Source: JBDSKH01 sp050245915
GTDB taxonomy: Bacteria > Actinomycetota > Actinomycetes > Actinomycetales > Microbacteriaceae
DNA length: 64,000 nt
Reading direction: 5' to 3'
Assembly: GCA_050245915.1 (NCBI GenBank)
Contig: JBFWWZ010000002.1
Span: forward strand, 75,115-139,114
Translations under genes and position numbers: made by a program
In this document: piece by piece, positions 8,095 to 16,286 of the stretch
How the letters are laid out: each line of letters begins with the position of its first letter
How positions within the stretch are numbered: position 1 is the stretch's first letter
Notes under the pieces: model-generated
What the model was told of the DNA's origin: nothing
What the model saw: the letters and a program-made list of their open reading frames with translations, nothing else
Database searches by the model: none

Positions 8095-9210
8095 GTGGCT
8101 ACAGAAACATCGAACACCGAGAACCGTACGGGCGCGGTGCCGGTCGAGCTGAAGGGTCTCGGCAAGTACTACGGCGGCAACCGGGTGGTGAGGGACTTGA
8201 GCATGCACATCGCTCCCGGCGAACTCATAGTGCTCCTCGGCCCCTCCGGCAGCGGCAAGACGACCACACTCCGGATGCTGGCGGGGCTGGAGCGCCCGGA
8301 AGAGGGCGACATCATCATCGACGGAGAGCGGGTGAACGAGCTTGCGCCGAAGAACAGAGGGATCGCGATGGTCTTCCAGGACTACGCGCTCTATCCCCAA
8401 CTGTCGGTGTACGACAACATCGCCTTTCCTCTTCGAGTGTCGAAGGTTCCCAAGGCGGAGATCGATGCACGGGTACGGGCAGCCGCTGAACTCGTGTCAA
8501 TCGGCGCGCTGATCGATCGTCGCCCCAACGAGGTGAGCGGTGGGGAGAGGCAGCGGATCGCTCTTGCCCGGGCTTTCGTCCGAGAACCCAAGATCTTCCT
8601 CCTCGACGAACCCTTGGCCAACCTTGATGCGAAACTCCGGGTTCAGATGAGGGCCGAGCTCAAGCTGCTCCACCAACGTCTCGGCGTGACGACCATCTGT
8701 GTCTCCCACGACCAGCTCGACGCGATGACGCTCGGCACCCGGATCGCCATCATGAACCTCGGCGAACTCCGGCAGTTCGACACGCCCGCCGAGGTCTATA
8801 ACCGTCCTGCCGACATCTTCGTCGCGGGATTCCTGGGCACTCCCCCTATCAACTTCCTGCAGGCGCGAGCGCAGAAGGCTCGCTTGCGGTTCGACGTCGA
8901 GGAGGGCGCTGCGAACACCCAGCCACTCGTCACGCGGCGGCCCGTAGCGCCAGGGACCGACCTTGTGGTCGGTATCCGAGCCGAGGACCTGCGCGTATGC
9001 GACCCTAGCGACGAGTGGGCCATCCGCGGAACGGCGATTCTCATCGAGCCGATCGGGTCGGACACATTCATCCACGTGCAGATCGATGCGCACAACAAGG
9101 TCGTCGTCCGGGTCGACCCGGACACACCCCTAGAGGTTGGCGCGTCCCTCACCTTGGCGGCTCGCAAGATGCACGTATTCGACGCTGCGACCACTCTCAG
9201 GATCGAGTGA
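8095..9210 (+). CDS. Sugar ABC transporter ATPase (MsmK/UgpC/FrlP type)
   Basis: A 371-residue ATPase that energises the carbohydrate importer. Visible parts are Walker A GPSGSGKTTT (from about residue 49), Q-loop FQDYALYPQ, signature VSGGERQRIALARAF, Walker B IFLLDEPLANLD, switch His in CVSHDQLDAMTLG, and a C-terminal regulatory OB-type domain from about residue 240. I preferred the GTG at 8095, spaced 9 bases from AGGTGGG. A TTG overlapping the previous stop (8086) is possible. In many Gram-positives one such ATPase serves several importers; here it is encoded inside the operon. Confidence 0.85.
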   Translation: MATETSNTENRTGAVPVELKGLGKYYGGNRVVRDLSMHIAPGELIVLLGPSGSGKTTTLRMLAGLERPEEGDIIIDGERVNELAPKNRGIAMVFQDYALYPQLSVYDNIAFPLRVSKVPKAEIDARVRAAAELVSIGALIDRRPNEVSGGERQRIALARAFVREPKIFLLDEPLANLDAKLRVQMRAELKLLHQRLGVTTICVSHDQLDAMTLGTRIAIMNLGELRQFDTPAEVYNRPADIFVAGFLGTPPINFLQARAQKARLRFDVEEGAANTQPLVTRRPVAPGTDLVVGIRAEDLRVCDPSDEWAIRGTAILIEPIGSDTFIHVQIDAHNKVVVRVDPDTPLEVGASLTLAARKMHVFDAATTLRIE

Positions 9211-9362
9211 GCATGGTCGTCGCCCTCGTCGTGTGGGTAGCACTCAGCGCGGTGTTGTGGATAAAGAACAACCGCTGGTGGGTACTCTCCACCCCCGATC
9301 TCATCACGGTAAGCGTATTCATTCTGATCGGACTCTCTCTCGCCGCCCTAGCGGTGACGTGA
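9207..9362 (+). CDS. Small membrane protein (51 aa) in the sugar importer operon
   Basis: The GTG at 9207 overlaps the ATPase stop as GTGA, the same coupling used by the upstream genes; ATG 9213 is the alternative. The peptide has two hydrophobic helices (MVVALVVWVALSAVLWI, then ITVSVFILIGLSLAALAVT) joined by KNNRWWVLSTPD. I do not recognise a family. It may stabilise or regulate the transporter, but it could also be a non-conserved ORF. It ends 35 bp before the binding-protein gene. Confidence 0.5.
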   Translation: MSMVVALVVWVALSAVLWIKNNRWWVLSTPDLITVSVFILIGLSLAALAVT

Positions 9363-9397
9363 GAGCGATCGAAGCACCACTCAAAGAAAGGGAAAAC

Positions 9398-10771
9398 ATG
9401 AACAAAATGCATCGTTCTGCAGCGTCGCGAGCGTCAGCACTGGGCGTCGTGCTCGCTAGTGCAATCGTGCTAGGCGGATGTACAGCTCAAGGCTCGGGCG
9501 GAGGCGACTCCGACGACCCGCTTCAGCAGTACGCGGGCACGACCCTGCGCGTCGCGGCGGAGGATAACGATTCGACGACCACCATCATGCAGCTGCTGCC
9601 AGAGTTCGAGGAGGAGACCGGCATCACCGTCGAGATGGAGGTCCTCGACGAGACATCGCTGAGGCAGAAGCTTGTACTGGACTTCACCTCCGGCTCCGGC
9701 GCCTATGACGTCGGCGAGCTGCAGTACTGGTTCGTGCCTGAGTTCGCGAAGGCCGGGCACCTGGAGCCCCTCGAGCCGCTGCTCGCCAAGACGGCTGTCG
9801 ACCAATGGCTCGACATCGACGACTTCCCTGGCAGCACTCTGGAGTCCATGAAGTTCGACGGCGAGCTCTACGGACTTCCGGTCCGGCTCATCGCCGGCAT
9901 GTTGTACTACCGCGATGACCTCATCGACTCTCGACCGAAAACCGTCGACGACGTCATGGACGTGGTGCGCGACTCCGCGGGCGATTTCGAGGATGCGGGG
10001 GCAGTCGGCTGGACTGGCCGCGGCAACCGTGATTTCAGTTCCTTTGGATCATTCGGCGGGTGGGCCGCAGCCTACGGCGCTCGACTGTTCGACGACGAAC
10101 TCCACCCGACTCTCACGTCGGATCCGGCCTGGAAGCAAGCTCTCTCGGATTGGATCGAGCTCATGCGTGACAACTCGGCTCCCGGCGCGGGCAACATGTC
10201 CTGGTACGAGGCCTATCAGCAGTTCCAAAGCGGGGGTGCCGCGTTGATGTTCGAGACCAGCGACTACGGTGCGCTGTTCGAAGATCCCGCGGAGTCTGCC
10301 GTTGTCGGCAAGGTGGGATACGCCCCCCCGCCGGCGGGCCCGAGCGGAGCAACGGCGCAGTGGTTCTTCGCTGGCGGCTACGCCATCAATGCAGACATCT
10401 CCGAGGACCAGAAGGCTGCCGCATCGCTGTTCGTGCAGTGGCGTTCTTCGAAGGATGTCTTCGCGAAAGAGCTGAAGGTCGATGATGCCCCGCGCTTCAC
10501 GATTCCGAGCACCACCGTCCTTGAGTCCCAGGAATTCGAAGATGCGGCGAAGGCCGCGGGTCTTGAGGAGTACGTCTTGGCTCAGCGCGAAGCGTTCCTG
10601 GCGATGGACCCGTCGTACTGGCCGCTGATTCCCGAGTTCATCGAGGTGGCGTCGGCGTTTGCGGCGAACGTCTCAGCCGCCATCGCCGGCCAGATGAGCG
10701 TGGATCAAGCTCTCGAAGACTCGAATTCGGCCATCGAAGCAATCATGAAAGACGCCGGATACTACAGTTAG
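9398..10771 (+). CDS. Sugar-binding lipoprotein of the ABC importer (family 1 SBP, FrlO-like)
   Basis: A 457-residue extracellular binding protein. The signal peptide ends in lipobox VLGGC with lipidated Cys28. A family-1 solute-binding fold follows (TTLRVAAEDND..., LLPEFEEETGITVEMEVLDE, SGAYDVGELQYW). It has a strong RBS (AAAGAAAGGGA). It should capture the fructosyl-amino acid or related glycoconjugate for the two permeases. It is the last structural gene before a 12-bp-stem hairpin. Confidence 0.85.
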   Translation: MNKMHRSAASRASALGVVLASAIVLGGCTAQGSGGGDSDDPLQQYAGTTLRVAAEDNDSTTTIMQLLPEFEEETGITVEMEVLDETSLRQKLVLDFTSGSGAYDVGELQYWFVPEFAKAGHLEPLEPLLAKTAVDQWLDIDDFPGSTLESMKFDGELYGLPVRLIAGMLYYRDDLIDSRPKTVDDVMDVVRDSAGDFEDAGAVGWTGRGNRDFSSFGSFGGWAAAYGARLFDDELHPTLTSDPAWKQALSDWIELMRDNSAPGAGNMSWYEAYQQFQSGGAALMFETSDYGALFEDPAESAVVGKVGYAPPPAGPSGATAQWFFAGGYAINADISEDQKAAASLFVQWRSSKDVFAKELKVDDAPRFTIPSTTVLESQEFEDAAKAAGLEEYVLAQREAFLAMDPSYWPLIPEFIEVASAFAANVSAAIAGQMSVDQALEDSNSAIEAIMKDAGYYS

Positions 10772-10785
10772 TTCTTATTTCCGGG

Positions 10786-10819
10786 CTGCCGGTCACCGAC
10801 CTATACAGGTGGCCGGCAG
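10786..10819 (+). terminator. Strong hairpin after the frl-type operon
   Basis: Arms CTGCCGGTCACC and GGTGGCCGGCAG (12 bp with one G-T pair) flank a 10-nt loop, 15 bp after the binding-protein stop. There is no U-tract, as is usual in high-GC actinobacteria. It probably ends or attenuates the operon before the regulator gene. Confidence 0.65.
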
Positions 10820-10900
10820 CACCGCGGATGAAGTGAGGGGTTTGGCCCCGATGAACGTTGCTCATCGACAGCATCGCTATGCCGCCGGCCGGAGGTGGAA

Positions 10901-11629
10901 ATGATCCCGCCGGCGAAGAGCACCATGGCGAATCGGCTGCAGGCTGAGCTGCTGCGGCTGATCGCTGAACTGGGCCTCAAGCCCGGAGACAAGTTGCCGA
11001 CGGAAGCCGAGCTGGCGGCCCATTTCTCGGTGGGGCGGTCGACCACCCGTGAAGCTCTCAAGTACCTGGAAGAGCAGGGGCTGGTCCATGCTGTACGCGG
11101 TCAGGGACGCTTTCTCTCCGCTGTGGGCTCGTTGAGCATCGAGCGGCCCGTCACTCGGTACGAGAGCACGACCGAGATGCTCGAGAGCCTTGGATATCGC
11201 GTCACTAGCGCTGTTCTCCAGGTGGAGGAGTCGGTGGCAGGACCGCGGCAAGCCGTCGCGCTCGACATCACCGAGGGCAGCCCCGTCATCCGGCTGACCA
11301 GGATGAGATACGGGGACGACAAGCCGATGGTGTTCAGCATCTGCGTGATGCCGCGCAACGTCCTCCCGGGCCCGATCGAACATCGCGATTGGGGGACGCC
11401 GCTGAACGCAGCGCTTGAGGCTCACGGGCAACGAATCGCCTCGTCGGCTGCACGAATCACCGCCGTGAATCTCCCAGAGAGCCTAGAAACCCGGTTCAAG
11501 CTCGCGGGGCTGGGCCCATGGTTGCTGGCTGAGGAGACATGCATCAGCGAGAGCGGCCTACGAGTTCTCTACGCGGAGGATTATCACCGCGGTAGCGAGA
11601 TCGGTTTCAACGTTCTTCGACGGCGGTGA
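10901..11629 (+). CDS. GntR-family regulator, HutC/UTRA subfamily (FrlR-like)
   Basis: A 242-residue regulator. The N-terminal winged helix (KSTMANRLQAELLRLIAELGLKPGD, LPTEAELAAHFSVGRSTTREALKYLEEQGLV) is followed by a UTRA effector domain from about residue 80 (PVIRLTRMRYGDDKPM). UTRA regulators bind sugars or amino-acid derivatives; E. coli FrlR controls the frl operon. The ATG at 10901 has SD GGAGG five bases upstream, which is better than the GTG at 10895. The likely target is the TTGTC-N-GACAA dyad ahead of frlB. Confidence 0.82.
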   Translation: MIPPAKSTMANRLQAELLRLIAELGLKPGDKLPTEAELAAHFSVGRSTTREALKYLEEQGLVHAVRGQGRFLSAVGSLSIERPVTRYESTTEMLESLGYRVTSAVLQVEESVAGPRQAVALDITEGSPVIRLTRMRYGDDKPMVFSICVMPRNVLPGPIEHRDWGTPLNAALEAHGQRIASSAARITAVNLPESLETRFKLAGLGPWLLAEETCISESGLRVLYAEDYHRGSEIGFNVLRRR

Positions 11630-11826
11630 AGCACACCAAACGGTTGGCAACGGCACCGGAAGCGGCGTCCTTCGAAAGATCCTACGTTTAGGGCCCGATT
11701 TCGAGTTCGCCCCCCAATTTGGGAACGGCGTGGCGACATTCTCGAGTTTGATTGGGATTGCACCTCAGGCTACCGAGGCCTCGAAGCCTGGGCCGGTGCG
11801 CCGAGGAGCGGTTCGACAGCACGACG

Positions 11827-11839
11827 ATTGTTGTACAGT
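11827..11839. promoter_or_regulatory. FCD-GntR operator-like site before the regulator's own gene
   Basis: The sequence ATTGT-TGT-ACAGT lies 9 bp before the FCD regulator's ATG. It fits the known FadR-subfamily consensus TNGT-N3-ACNA in all but one position, and the perfect version ATTGT-CCA-ACAAT occurs at 25415-25427. It suggests autoregulation. Confidence 0.55.
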
Positions 11840-11848
11840 GGGCCGACC

Positions 11849-12529
11849 ATGAGTTCGACCGATCTGGCCATTCAACGCTCGGACAAGTTGACGACTCTCG
11901 CGGCGAACGCGATAGCCGATGCCATCGTCCGCGGCGAGTTCGCGCCCGGTGAGGCGCTCCCTGAGGTTCCTCTGGCACGACGTCTCGCCACTTCCCGCAA
12001 CACTGTGCGTGAAGCGCTCAGAGAGGTCGAGGCACTCGGCCTCGTCGAAATCGAATCTCACCGGGGTGCGTTCGTCCGGGAGCTGACCCGCGAGCGCGCG
12101 TCCGAGATCTTCTCGTTGCGCGCGGTGCTGGAGAGCTTCGCAGCGCGCCTCTCGGTGGAGCGCACATCCGGGGACGAGCTCGCCGCGGCGATGCGGAGTG
12201 CGCTGGAGGCGCAGCGCGAAGCGGTTCGGGTCGGCGACATGCTCGCCATCGTGCGTAGCGATATGGCCTTTCATGAACGGTTGTCCTCGTCGTGCGGTCA
12301 TGAACTTCTGCTCAGCCACCTCAAGGCCCTGCAGATGGAGACGCGACGTTTCATCGTTGCCGGCCGACAGCACGCCGACGAATACTCGCCGATCGTCGAT
12401 CTGCACCTGCCGATCGTTGACGCCGTCGAGAGCGGCGACGCTCGCCTGGTCGAGTCGCTCGTCTACTCCCACGTAATGACGTCCGGGGAGCGGCTGCTCG
12501 ATCGTCTGGTCGATCTAGACCGCGACTAG
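11849..12529 (+). CDS. GntR-family regulator, FadR/FCD subfamily
   Basis: A 226-residue regulator with N-terminal winged helix (AIADAIVRGEFAPGEALPE, LARRLATSRNTVREALREVEALGLVEIE) and a helical FCD ligand domain. The FCD metal/ligand residues are visible in the order ...SDMAFHERLSS... and DLHLPIVDAV (usually Asp-His-His-His). FCD domains typically bind carboxylate effectors with a metal. It stands between the frl block and the MDR-ABC operon. Matching operator-like dyads precede itself, that operon (12632) and the convergent minus operon (25415), so it is the proposed common regulator. Confidence 0.82.
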   Translation: MSSTDLAIQRSDKLTTLAANAIADAIVRGEFAPGEALPEVPLARRLATSRNTVREALREVEALGLVEIESHRGAFVRELTRERASEIFSLRAVLESFAARLSVERTSGDELAAAMRSALEAQREAVRVGDMLAIVRSDMAFHERLSSSCGHELLLSHLKALQMETRRFIVAGRQHADEYSPIVDLHLPIVDAVESGDARLVESLVYSHVMTSGERLLDRLVDLDRD

Positions 12530-12578
12530 CCACCTCCTGCTTCCGCCGCCGTCGTGGATACGAAGGCATTGCGGAGTC

Positions 12579-12598
12579 TTTCGGCGTACCTGCCGAAA
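12579..12598. promoter_or_regulatory. Palindrome TTTCGGC-N6-GCCGAAA before the MDR-ABC operon
   Basis: Two perfect 7-bp arms surround a 6-bp spacer, 50 bp after the FCD regulator gene and 62 bp before the MDR gene. It may be the terminator of the regulator gene or a second operator. The sequence alone does not decide. Confidence 0.4.
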
Positions 12599-12631
12599 TA
12601 AACACTCGCCAGCGCTACTGTCCTGAGGTAG

Positions 12632-12644
12632 ATTGATGGGCAAT
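12632..12644. promoter_or_regulatory. Degenerate FCD operator-like dyad before the MDR-ABC operon
   Basis: The sequence ATTG-ATGGG-CAAT has the same 13-bp length and outer ATTG/CAAT arms as the site at 25415. It lies 15 bp before the MDR start codon. The inner pair (A/G) breaks the consensus, so it is the weakest of the three sites. Confidence 0.4.
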
Positions 12645-12659
12645 CGACAGGAGAAGTGA

Positions 12660-13694
12660 ATGCAGCAACTTCGGACAGCTGAGGCGCTCTGGTTCCCCGC
12701 GCCGTCTACCACGGAACTCCGGAGTGAACCCCTTGCCGAGTGCGGACCGCGCGAAGTGACGGTCGAGGTGATGTCTTCGGCGATCAGTCAGGGCACCGAA
12801 ACCCTCATTTACCGCGGCGAAGGACCAACCGACCAGGCAGTGACACCTCGCACCTGTCTCGGAGAGTCGATGGGCAGCTTCCCTATCAAGTACGGCTACC
12901 AGAGCGTCGGGGTCGTCACGGAGGCCGGCCGTGAAAGTGGGTACTCGGAGGGCGACGTCGTGTTCTGCCGATATCCCCACCAGGACCGCTACACGATCGA
13001 TCCGGACGACGAGATCATGTACAAGCTCCCGGACTACCCTGACCCGGAGATCGCGGTATTCGGCAACCTGCTCGAGGTTGCGACCAACGCGCTCCTCGAC
13101 GTGCCCGTGCGACTCGGCGAGATCGTCGCGGTTCATGGTCTCGGCGTCGTCGGGCTCTTCTGCGCACAACTCGCCGCCCGCAGCGCCGGGCTGGTGATCG
13201 GAATCGACAAGGTCGAGTCGCGTCGTCGCCGAGCGAAGGAGTTCGGCATCCATGCGGTTGCGTCACCCGAAGAGGCGCACGACCTGATCATGGAGTTGAC
13301 GAACGGCCGCGGGGTGGACATTTCCTTCGAGGTGAGCGGAGCCCCGCCGGCTCTGCAGGCTGCGCTCGACTCCACGGCCTTCGAAGGTACCGTCGTGGTC
13401 ATCTCGTGGTACGGCGAGAAGGTCGTGCCGCTCGTGCTTTCGCCGAACTTCCATATGAAGCGACTGCGCATGGTGAGTTCGCAGGTCAACGTAATCGGGG
13501 CGCCGCTGAGGGCTCGCTGGGATGCGAAGCGCCGAATGGATCTCGTGTGGGATCTCCTTCCCACTCTGCACCCCGCAGAAATGATCACGCACCGTTTCCC
13601 GTTCGCGCAAGCGCAGAGCGCGTTCGACATCTTCTCAGATTCCGCCGCCGATCCGCTCGCGGTCGTGCTGACCTACCCGAAGGCTCGGCCTTGA
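12660..13694 (+). CDS. Zinc-less medium-chain dehydrogenase/reductase (MDR family)
   Basis: A 344-residue MDR oxidoreductase. The GroES-like N-terminal domain is followed by a Rossmann fold with VHGLGVVGLFCAQLAA near residue 158. A second nucleotide-site acidic residue follows (VIGIDKVESRRRRA), suggesting NAD rather than NADP. The usual catalytic zinc Cys in GICGTD is replaced by AISQGTETLIYRGEG, as in the bacteriochlorophyllide-a-dehydrogenase-like branch, so the metal chemistry is probably altered or absent. It is the first gene of a seven-gene operon with a TTGA overlap to the ATPase. It likely oxidises or reduces a hydroxyl/keto group of the imported substrate. Confidence 0.78.
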   Translation: MQQLRTAEALWFPAPSTTELRSEPLAECGPREVTVEVMSSAISQGTETLIYRGEGPTDQAVTPRTCLGESMGSFPIKYGYQSVGVVTEAGRESGYSEGDVVFCRYPHQDRYTIDPDDEIMYKLPDYPDPEIAVFGNLLEVATNALLDVPVRLGEIVAVHGLGVVGLFCAQLAARSAGLVIGIDKVESRRRRAKEFGIHAVASPEEAHDLIMELTNGRGVDISFEVSGAPPALQAALDSTAFEGTVVVISWYGEKVVPLVLSPNFHMKRLRMVSSQVNVIGAPLRARWDAKRRMDLVWDLLPTLHPAEMITHRFPFAQAQSAFDIFSDSAADPLAVVLTYPKARP

Positions 13695-14464
13695 AGGCGA
13701 AACCGGCTACTGGCACCCCGCTGCTCGCCGTCACAGACGTCACCAAGGCATACGGTCGCGTCGTTGCACTCAACGGAGCCAGCATTGAGCTGCGTGCCGG
13801 AGAGTGCCACGCCCTCATCGGCGACAACGGTGCTGGAAAATCGACTCTCGTCAAGGTGATCTCAGGTGTCGTGGTGCCCGACTCAGGCACCATCGCGATC
13901 GACGGCATCGACGTCGCGTTCGCCGCTCCGAACGACGCGCGCGCCGCAGGGGTGGAGACCGTCTATCAAGATCTCGCGATCGCGCTGCATCTCAACGCGT
14001 TTGAGAACGTGTTTCTCGGTCGGGAGTTGAAACGTCCGGGTCTTCTCGGTCTCCTCGGGGTCCTGGACCGCCGCGCGATGCGGGCACGCACCACCGAACT
14101 CCTGACCTCACTGAACGCGAGGCTCCAATCCGCCGAGTCCCCGGTCGGCTCGTACTCGGGCGGTCAGCGCCAAGCGGTGGCGATCGCTCGCTCCATCGCG
14201 TGGGGCCAGCGAATCCTCATACTCGACGAACCCACGGCCGCGCTGGGCGTGCCGCAGAAGAAGATGGTGCTCGATCTGATCGCACGGCTGCGGAGGGAGC
14301 GGCCCGAGATGGGCATCATCCTCATCACCCACGACCTCCCTCACGTGTTCGAGATCGCCGACCGCGTCACCGTCATGCGGCAGGGCCGCTCGGTCGCGAC
14401 GCACCGCACGGCTGACACTACCGAGCACGAGCTGATCGCGACGATTACTGGGGCGACGCCATGA
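13691..14464 (+). CDS. Ribose-type (CUT2) ABC transporter ATPase, single nucleotide-binding domain
   Basis: A 257-residue ATPase with Walker A GDNGAGKSTLVKVISG, Q-loop VYQDLAIALHLNAFENVFLG, signature SYSGGQRQAVAIARSI, Walker B ILILDEPTAALG, and His in LITHDLPHVFEIADR. It is a single-domain FrcA-like ATPase, not the double-domain RbsA. The TTG start overlaps the MDR stop. It works with the RbsC-like permease and the binding protein encoded downstream. Confidence 0.85.
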   Translation: MKAKPATGTPLLAVTDVTKAYGRVVALNGASIELRAGECHALIGDNGAGKSTLVKVISGVVVPDSGTIAIDGIDVAFAAPNDARAAGVETVYQDLAIALHLNAFENVFLGRELKRPGLLGLLGVLDRRAMRARTTELLTSLNARLQSAESPVGSYSGGQRQAVAIARSIAWGQRILILDEPTAALGVPQKKMVLDLIARLRRERPEMGIILITHDLPHVFEIADRVTVMRQGRSVATHRTADTTEHELIATITGATP

Positions 14465-15504
14465 GCAGAATCAGATCGTCCAGCAAAGCTGTCGATGGAC
14501 AGTCTCGACCCCTCCGATTGCCGTTCGCCGACAGGTTCCCGGCTGCCTGGATCACGGCGGCGCTCGTAACCTCGGTCGTGATCTTCTCGGCGTTCACGCA
14601 GGGCCGATTCGCGAGTTCCTCGAATCTCAACAACATTCTGCTCGACTCGGCCCAGACGCTGGTCATCGCCGTCCCGATGACCTTCATCGTCATCACGGCA
14701 GGCATCGACCTCTCGGTCGGGTCCACCGTCATCCTGAGCTCTGTGGTCTCGGCGACAGTCATGGCGCGGGTTTCGGGTACGCCCGAACAGGTCGCGGCGT
14801 TCGACTACCCGAATGCCGGCATGGGGATCGCGGCCGGTATCATCGCCGCCCTGCTCGTCGGGCTGCTGGCTGGTGCCCTCAACGGCTTTCTCATCGCCTT
14901 CGCGCGCTTGCCCGCCTTCGTGGTGACGCTCGCCACCATGGGCGGCTTCCAGGGGCTGGCGCTCGTTATGACCGGGGGCACGAACCTCGTGAACATCCCC
15001 CCGCTGCTACAGCGCGAGTTCGGTGCCGCGAAGCTCTTGGGTGTCGTCCCCCTGCCCGTGGTTCTCGCCGTCGTAGTCGCCCTCATCGGATGGTTCCTGC
15101 TGCGTTTCACCGTGAGTGGCATGCGCACACTCGCGATCGGCTCGAACCTGGAAGGCTCACGGCGGGCCGGGCTCCGGGTGCGGCTCCACACCTTCTGGCT
15201 GTACGCGTTCGCCGGACTCGCCGCGGGCGTCGCTGGGATCATCGACCTCGCCCGCTTCCTCTCGACCTCGGTCGAGGCGCACGGTCAGGATGCGCTCGAT
15301 GCGATCTCTGCGGTGGTTCTCGGTGGCACGAGTCTGTTCGGCGGTGTCGGCAATATCCCCGGCACCCTGGTGGGATCGCTTCTCCCGAGCGTGCTGCAGA
15401 ACGGTTTCATCCAGCTCCACTTGCCGCCGTTCTGGCAGCCGGTGGTGCTCGCGATCGTCCTCATCTTCGCCATCGGCTATGACACGTTGCGCAGGCGAGG
15501 ATGA
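14461..15504 (+). CDS. Ribose-type ABC transporter permease (RbsC/FrcC family)
   Basis: A 347-residue protein with about ten hydrophobic segments. The family signature regions are ITAGIDLSVGS (near residue 80), LNGFLIAFARLPAFVVTLATMG and DAISAVVLGGTSLFGGVGNIPGTLVG. The ATGA overlap with the ATPase stop indicates tight coupling. This family imports pentoses, hexoses, autoinducer-2 and some nucleoside-like compounds. Confidence 0.88.
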   Translation: MSRIRSSSKAVDGQSRPLRLPFADRFPAAWITAALVTSVVIFSAFTQGRFASSSNLNNILLDSAQTLVIAVPMTFIVITAGIDLSVGSTVILSSVVSATVMARVSGTPEQVAAFDYPNAGMGIAAGIIAALLVGLLAGALNGFLIAFARLPAFVVTLATMGGFQGLALVMTGGTNLVNIPPLLQREFGAAKLLGVVPLPVVLAVVVALIGWFLLRFTVSGMRTLAIGSNLEGSRRAGLRVRLHTFWLYAFAGLAAGVAGIIDLARFLSTSVEAHGQDALDAISAVVLGGTSLFGGVGNIPGTLVGSLLPSVLQNGFIQLHLPPFWQPVVLAIVLIFAIGYDTLRRRG

Positions 15505-16271
15505 CCATTCTCGACATGCACTGCCATCTGGATTTGTACCCGCAGCGGGACGACACGATCAGTGCGGGGCGCAGCGAAGGCGTCGACGTGCTCGTAGCGA
15601 CAAATCGGGCATCGGAGTACCGCAACGTACGTGCAGTGCTCGCCGATGACATCACGGTGGGCATCGGAATCCATCCCGAGGCTGCCGGCAGCACCTATCT
15701 GCGGCATGAGCTGTCGCTGTTCCAGGACCTGGTGGACACCACTCCGCTGATCTCGGAGATCGGGCTCGACGAGCAGCTCGCCAATCGCCCATCGCAGTAC
15801 TTCGGGGATTCGCCGACGATGAAGGCGCAGCAGGCGCTATTCGAACGGATCCTGGAGTCGGACCTCCACGGCCGGGTGATCTCCGTGCATTCGCGCGGGG
15901 CCGAGCGACTGGTCGCCGACTTGCTCGCCCAGGCGAAGCTCACTGCTGTCTTCCACTGGTTCCACGGCTCCCGCGAAGACGCCGAGTACGTGGCAGGGCT
16001 CGGGAACAGCTTCTCGGTGAACGCAGCCATGCTGCAGGTGGACAAGCGCACTGATCTCCTCGCCTGGATCCCGGACGATCTGCTCCTGCTCGAGACCGAT
16101 GGACCCTTCGTCGGCTGGGACGGCGGCATCATGCAGCCGGCCGAGCTACCCGAACTTCTGGATGCGCTCGCGCGTATCCGGGAACGCAATTCCGAGGATC
16201 TGCGCGACGTGGTCGAGGCCAACTCGTCGCGGATCCTCGGCAGGCTCAGCACGTACCAACCCAAACAATAA
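15501..16271 (+). CDS. TatD-family metal-dependent hydrolase
   Basis: A 256-residue TIM-barrel hydrolase. Metal-ligand motifs are visible in order: MHCHLD (His7, His9), the bridging Glu in SEIGLDEQ, ISVHSRGAE, and LETDGPF. Family members include DNases, but operon-borne TatD-like proteins can act on small molecules such as lactones or esters. Here the gene sits between the permease (ATGA overlap) and the binding protein. A catabolic hydrolase, for example a lactonase acting on the MDR product, is therefore more likely than DNA repair. That role is inference. Confidence 0.75.
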   Translation: MTILDMHCHLDLYPQRDDTISAGRSEGVDVLVATNRASEYRNVRAVLADDITVGIGIHPEAAGSTYLRHELSLFQDLVDTTPLISEIGLDEQLANRPSQYFGDSPTMKAQQALFERILESDLHGRVISVHSRGAERLVADLLAQAKLTAVFHWFHGSREDAEYVAGLGNSFSVNAAMLQVDKRTDLLAWIPDDLLLLETDGPFVGWDGGIMQPAELPELLDALARIRERNSEDLRDVVEANSSRILGRLSTYQPKQ

Positions 16272-16286
16272 GGAGAGGCCTGAGAG

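Noticed and set aside
12579..12598. TTTCGGC dyad as a fourth FCD operator
   Set aside because: Its sequence does not fit TNGT-N3-ACNA. It was kept only as a palindrome of uncertain role, possibly a terminator.
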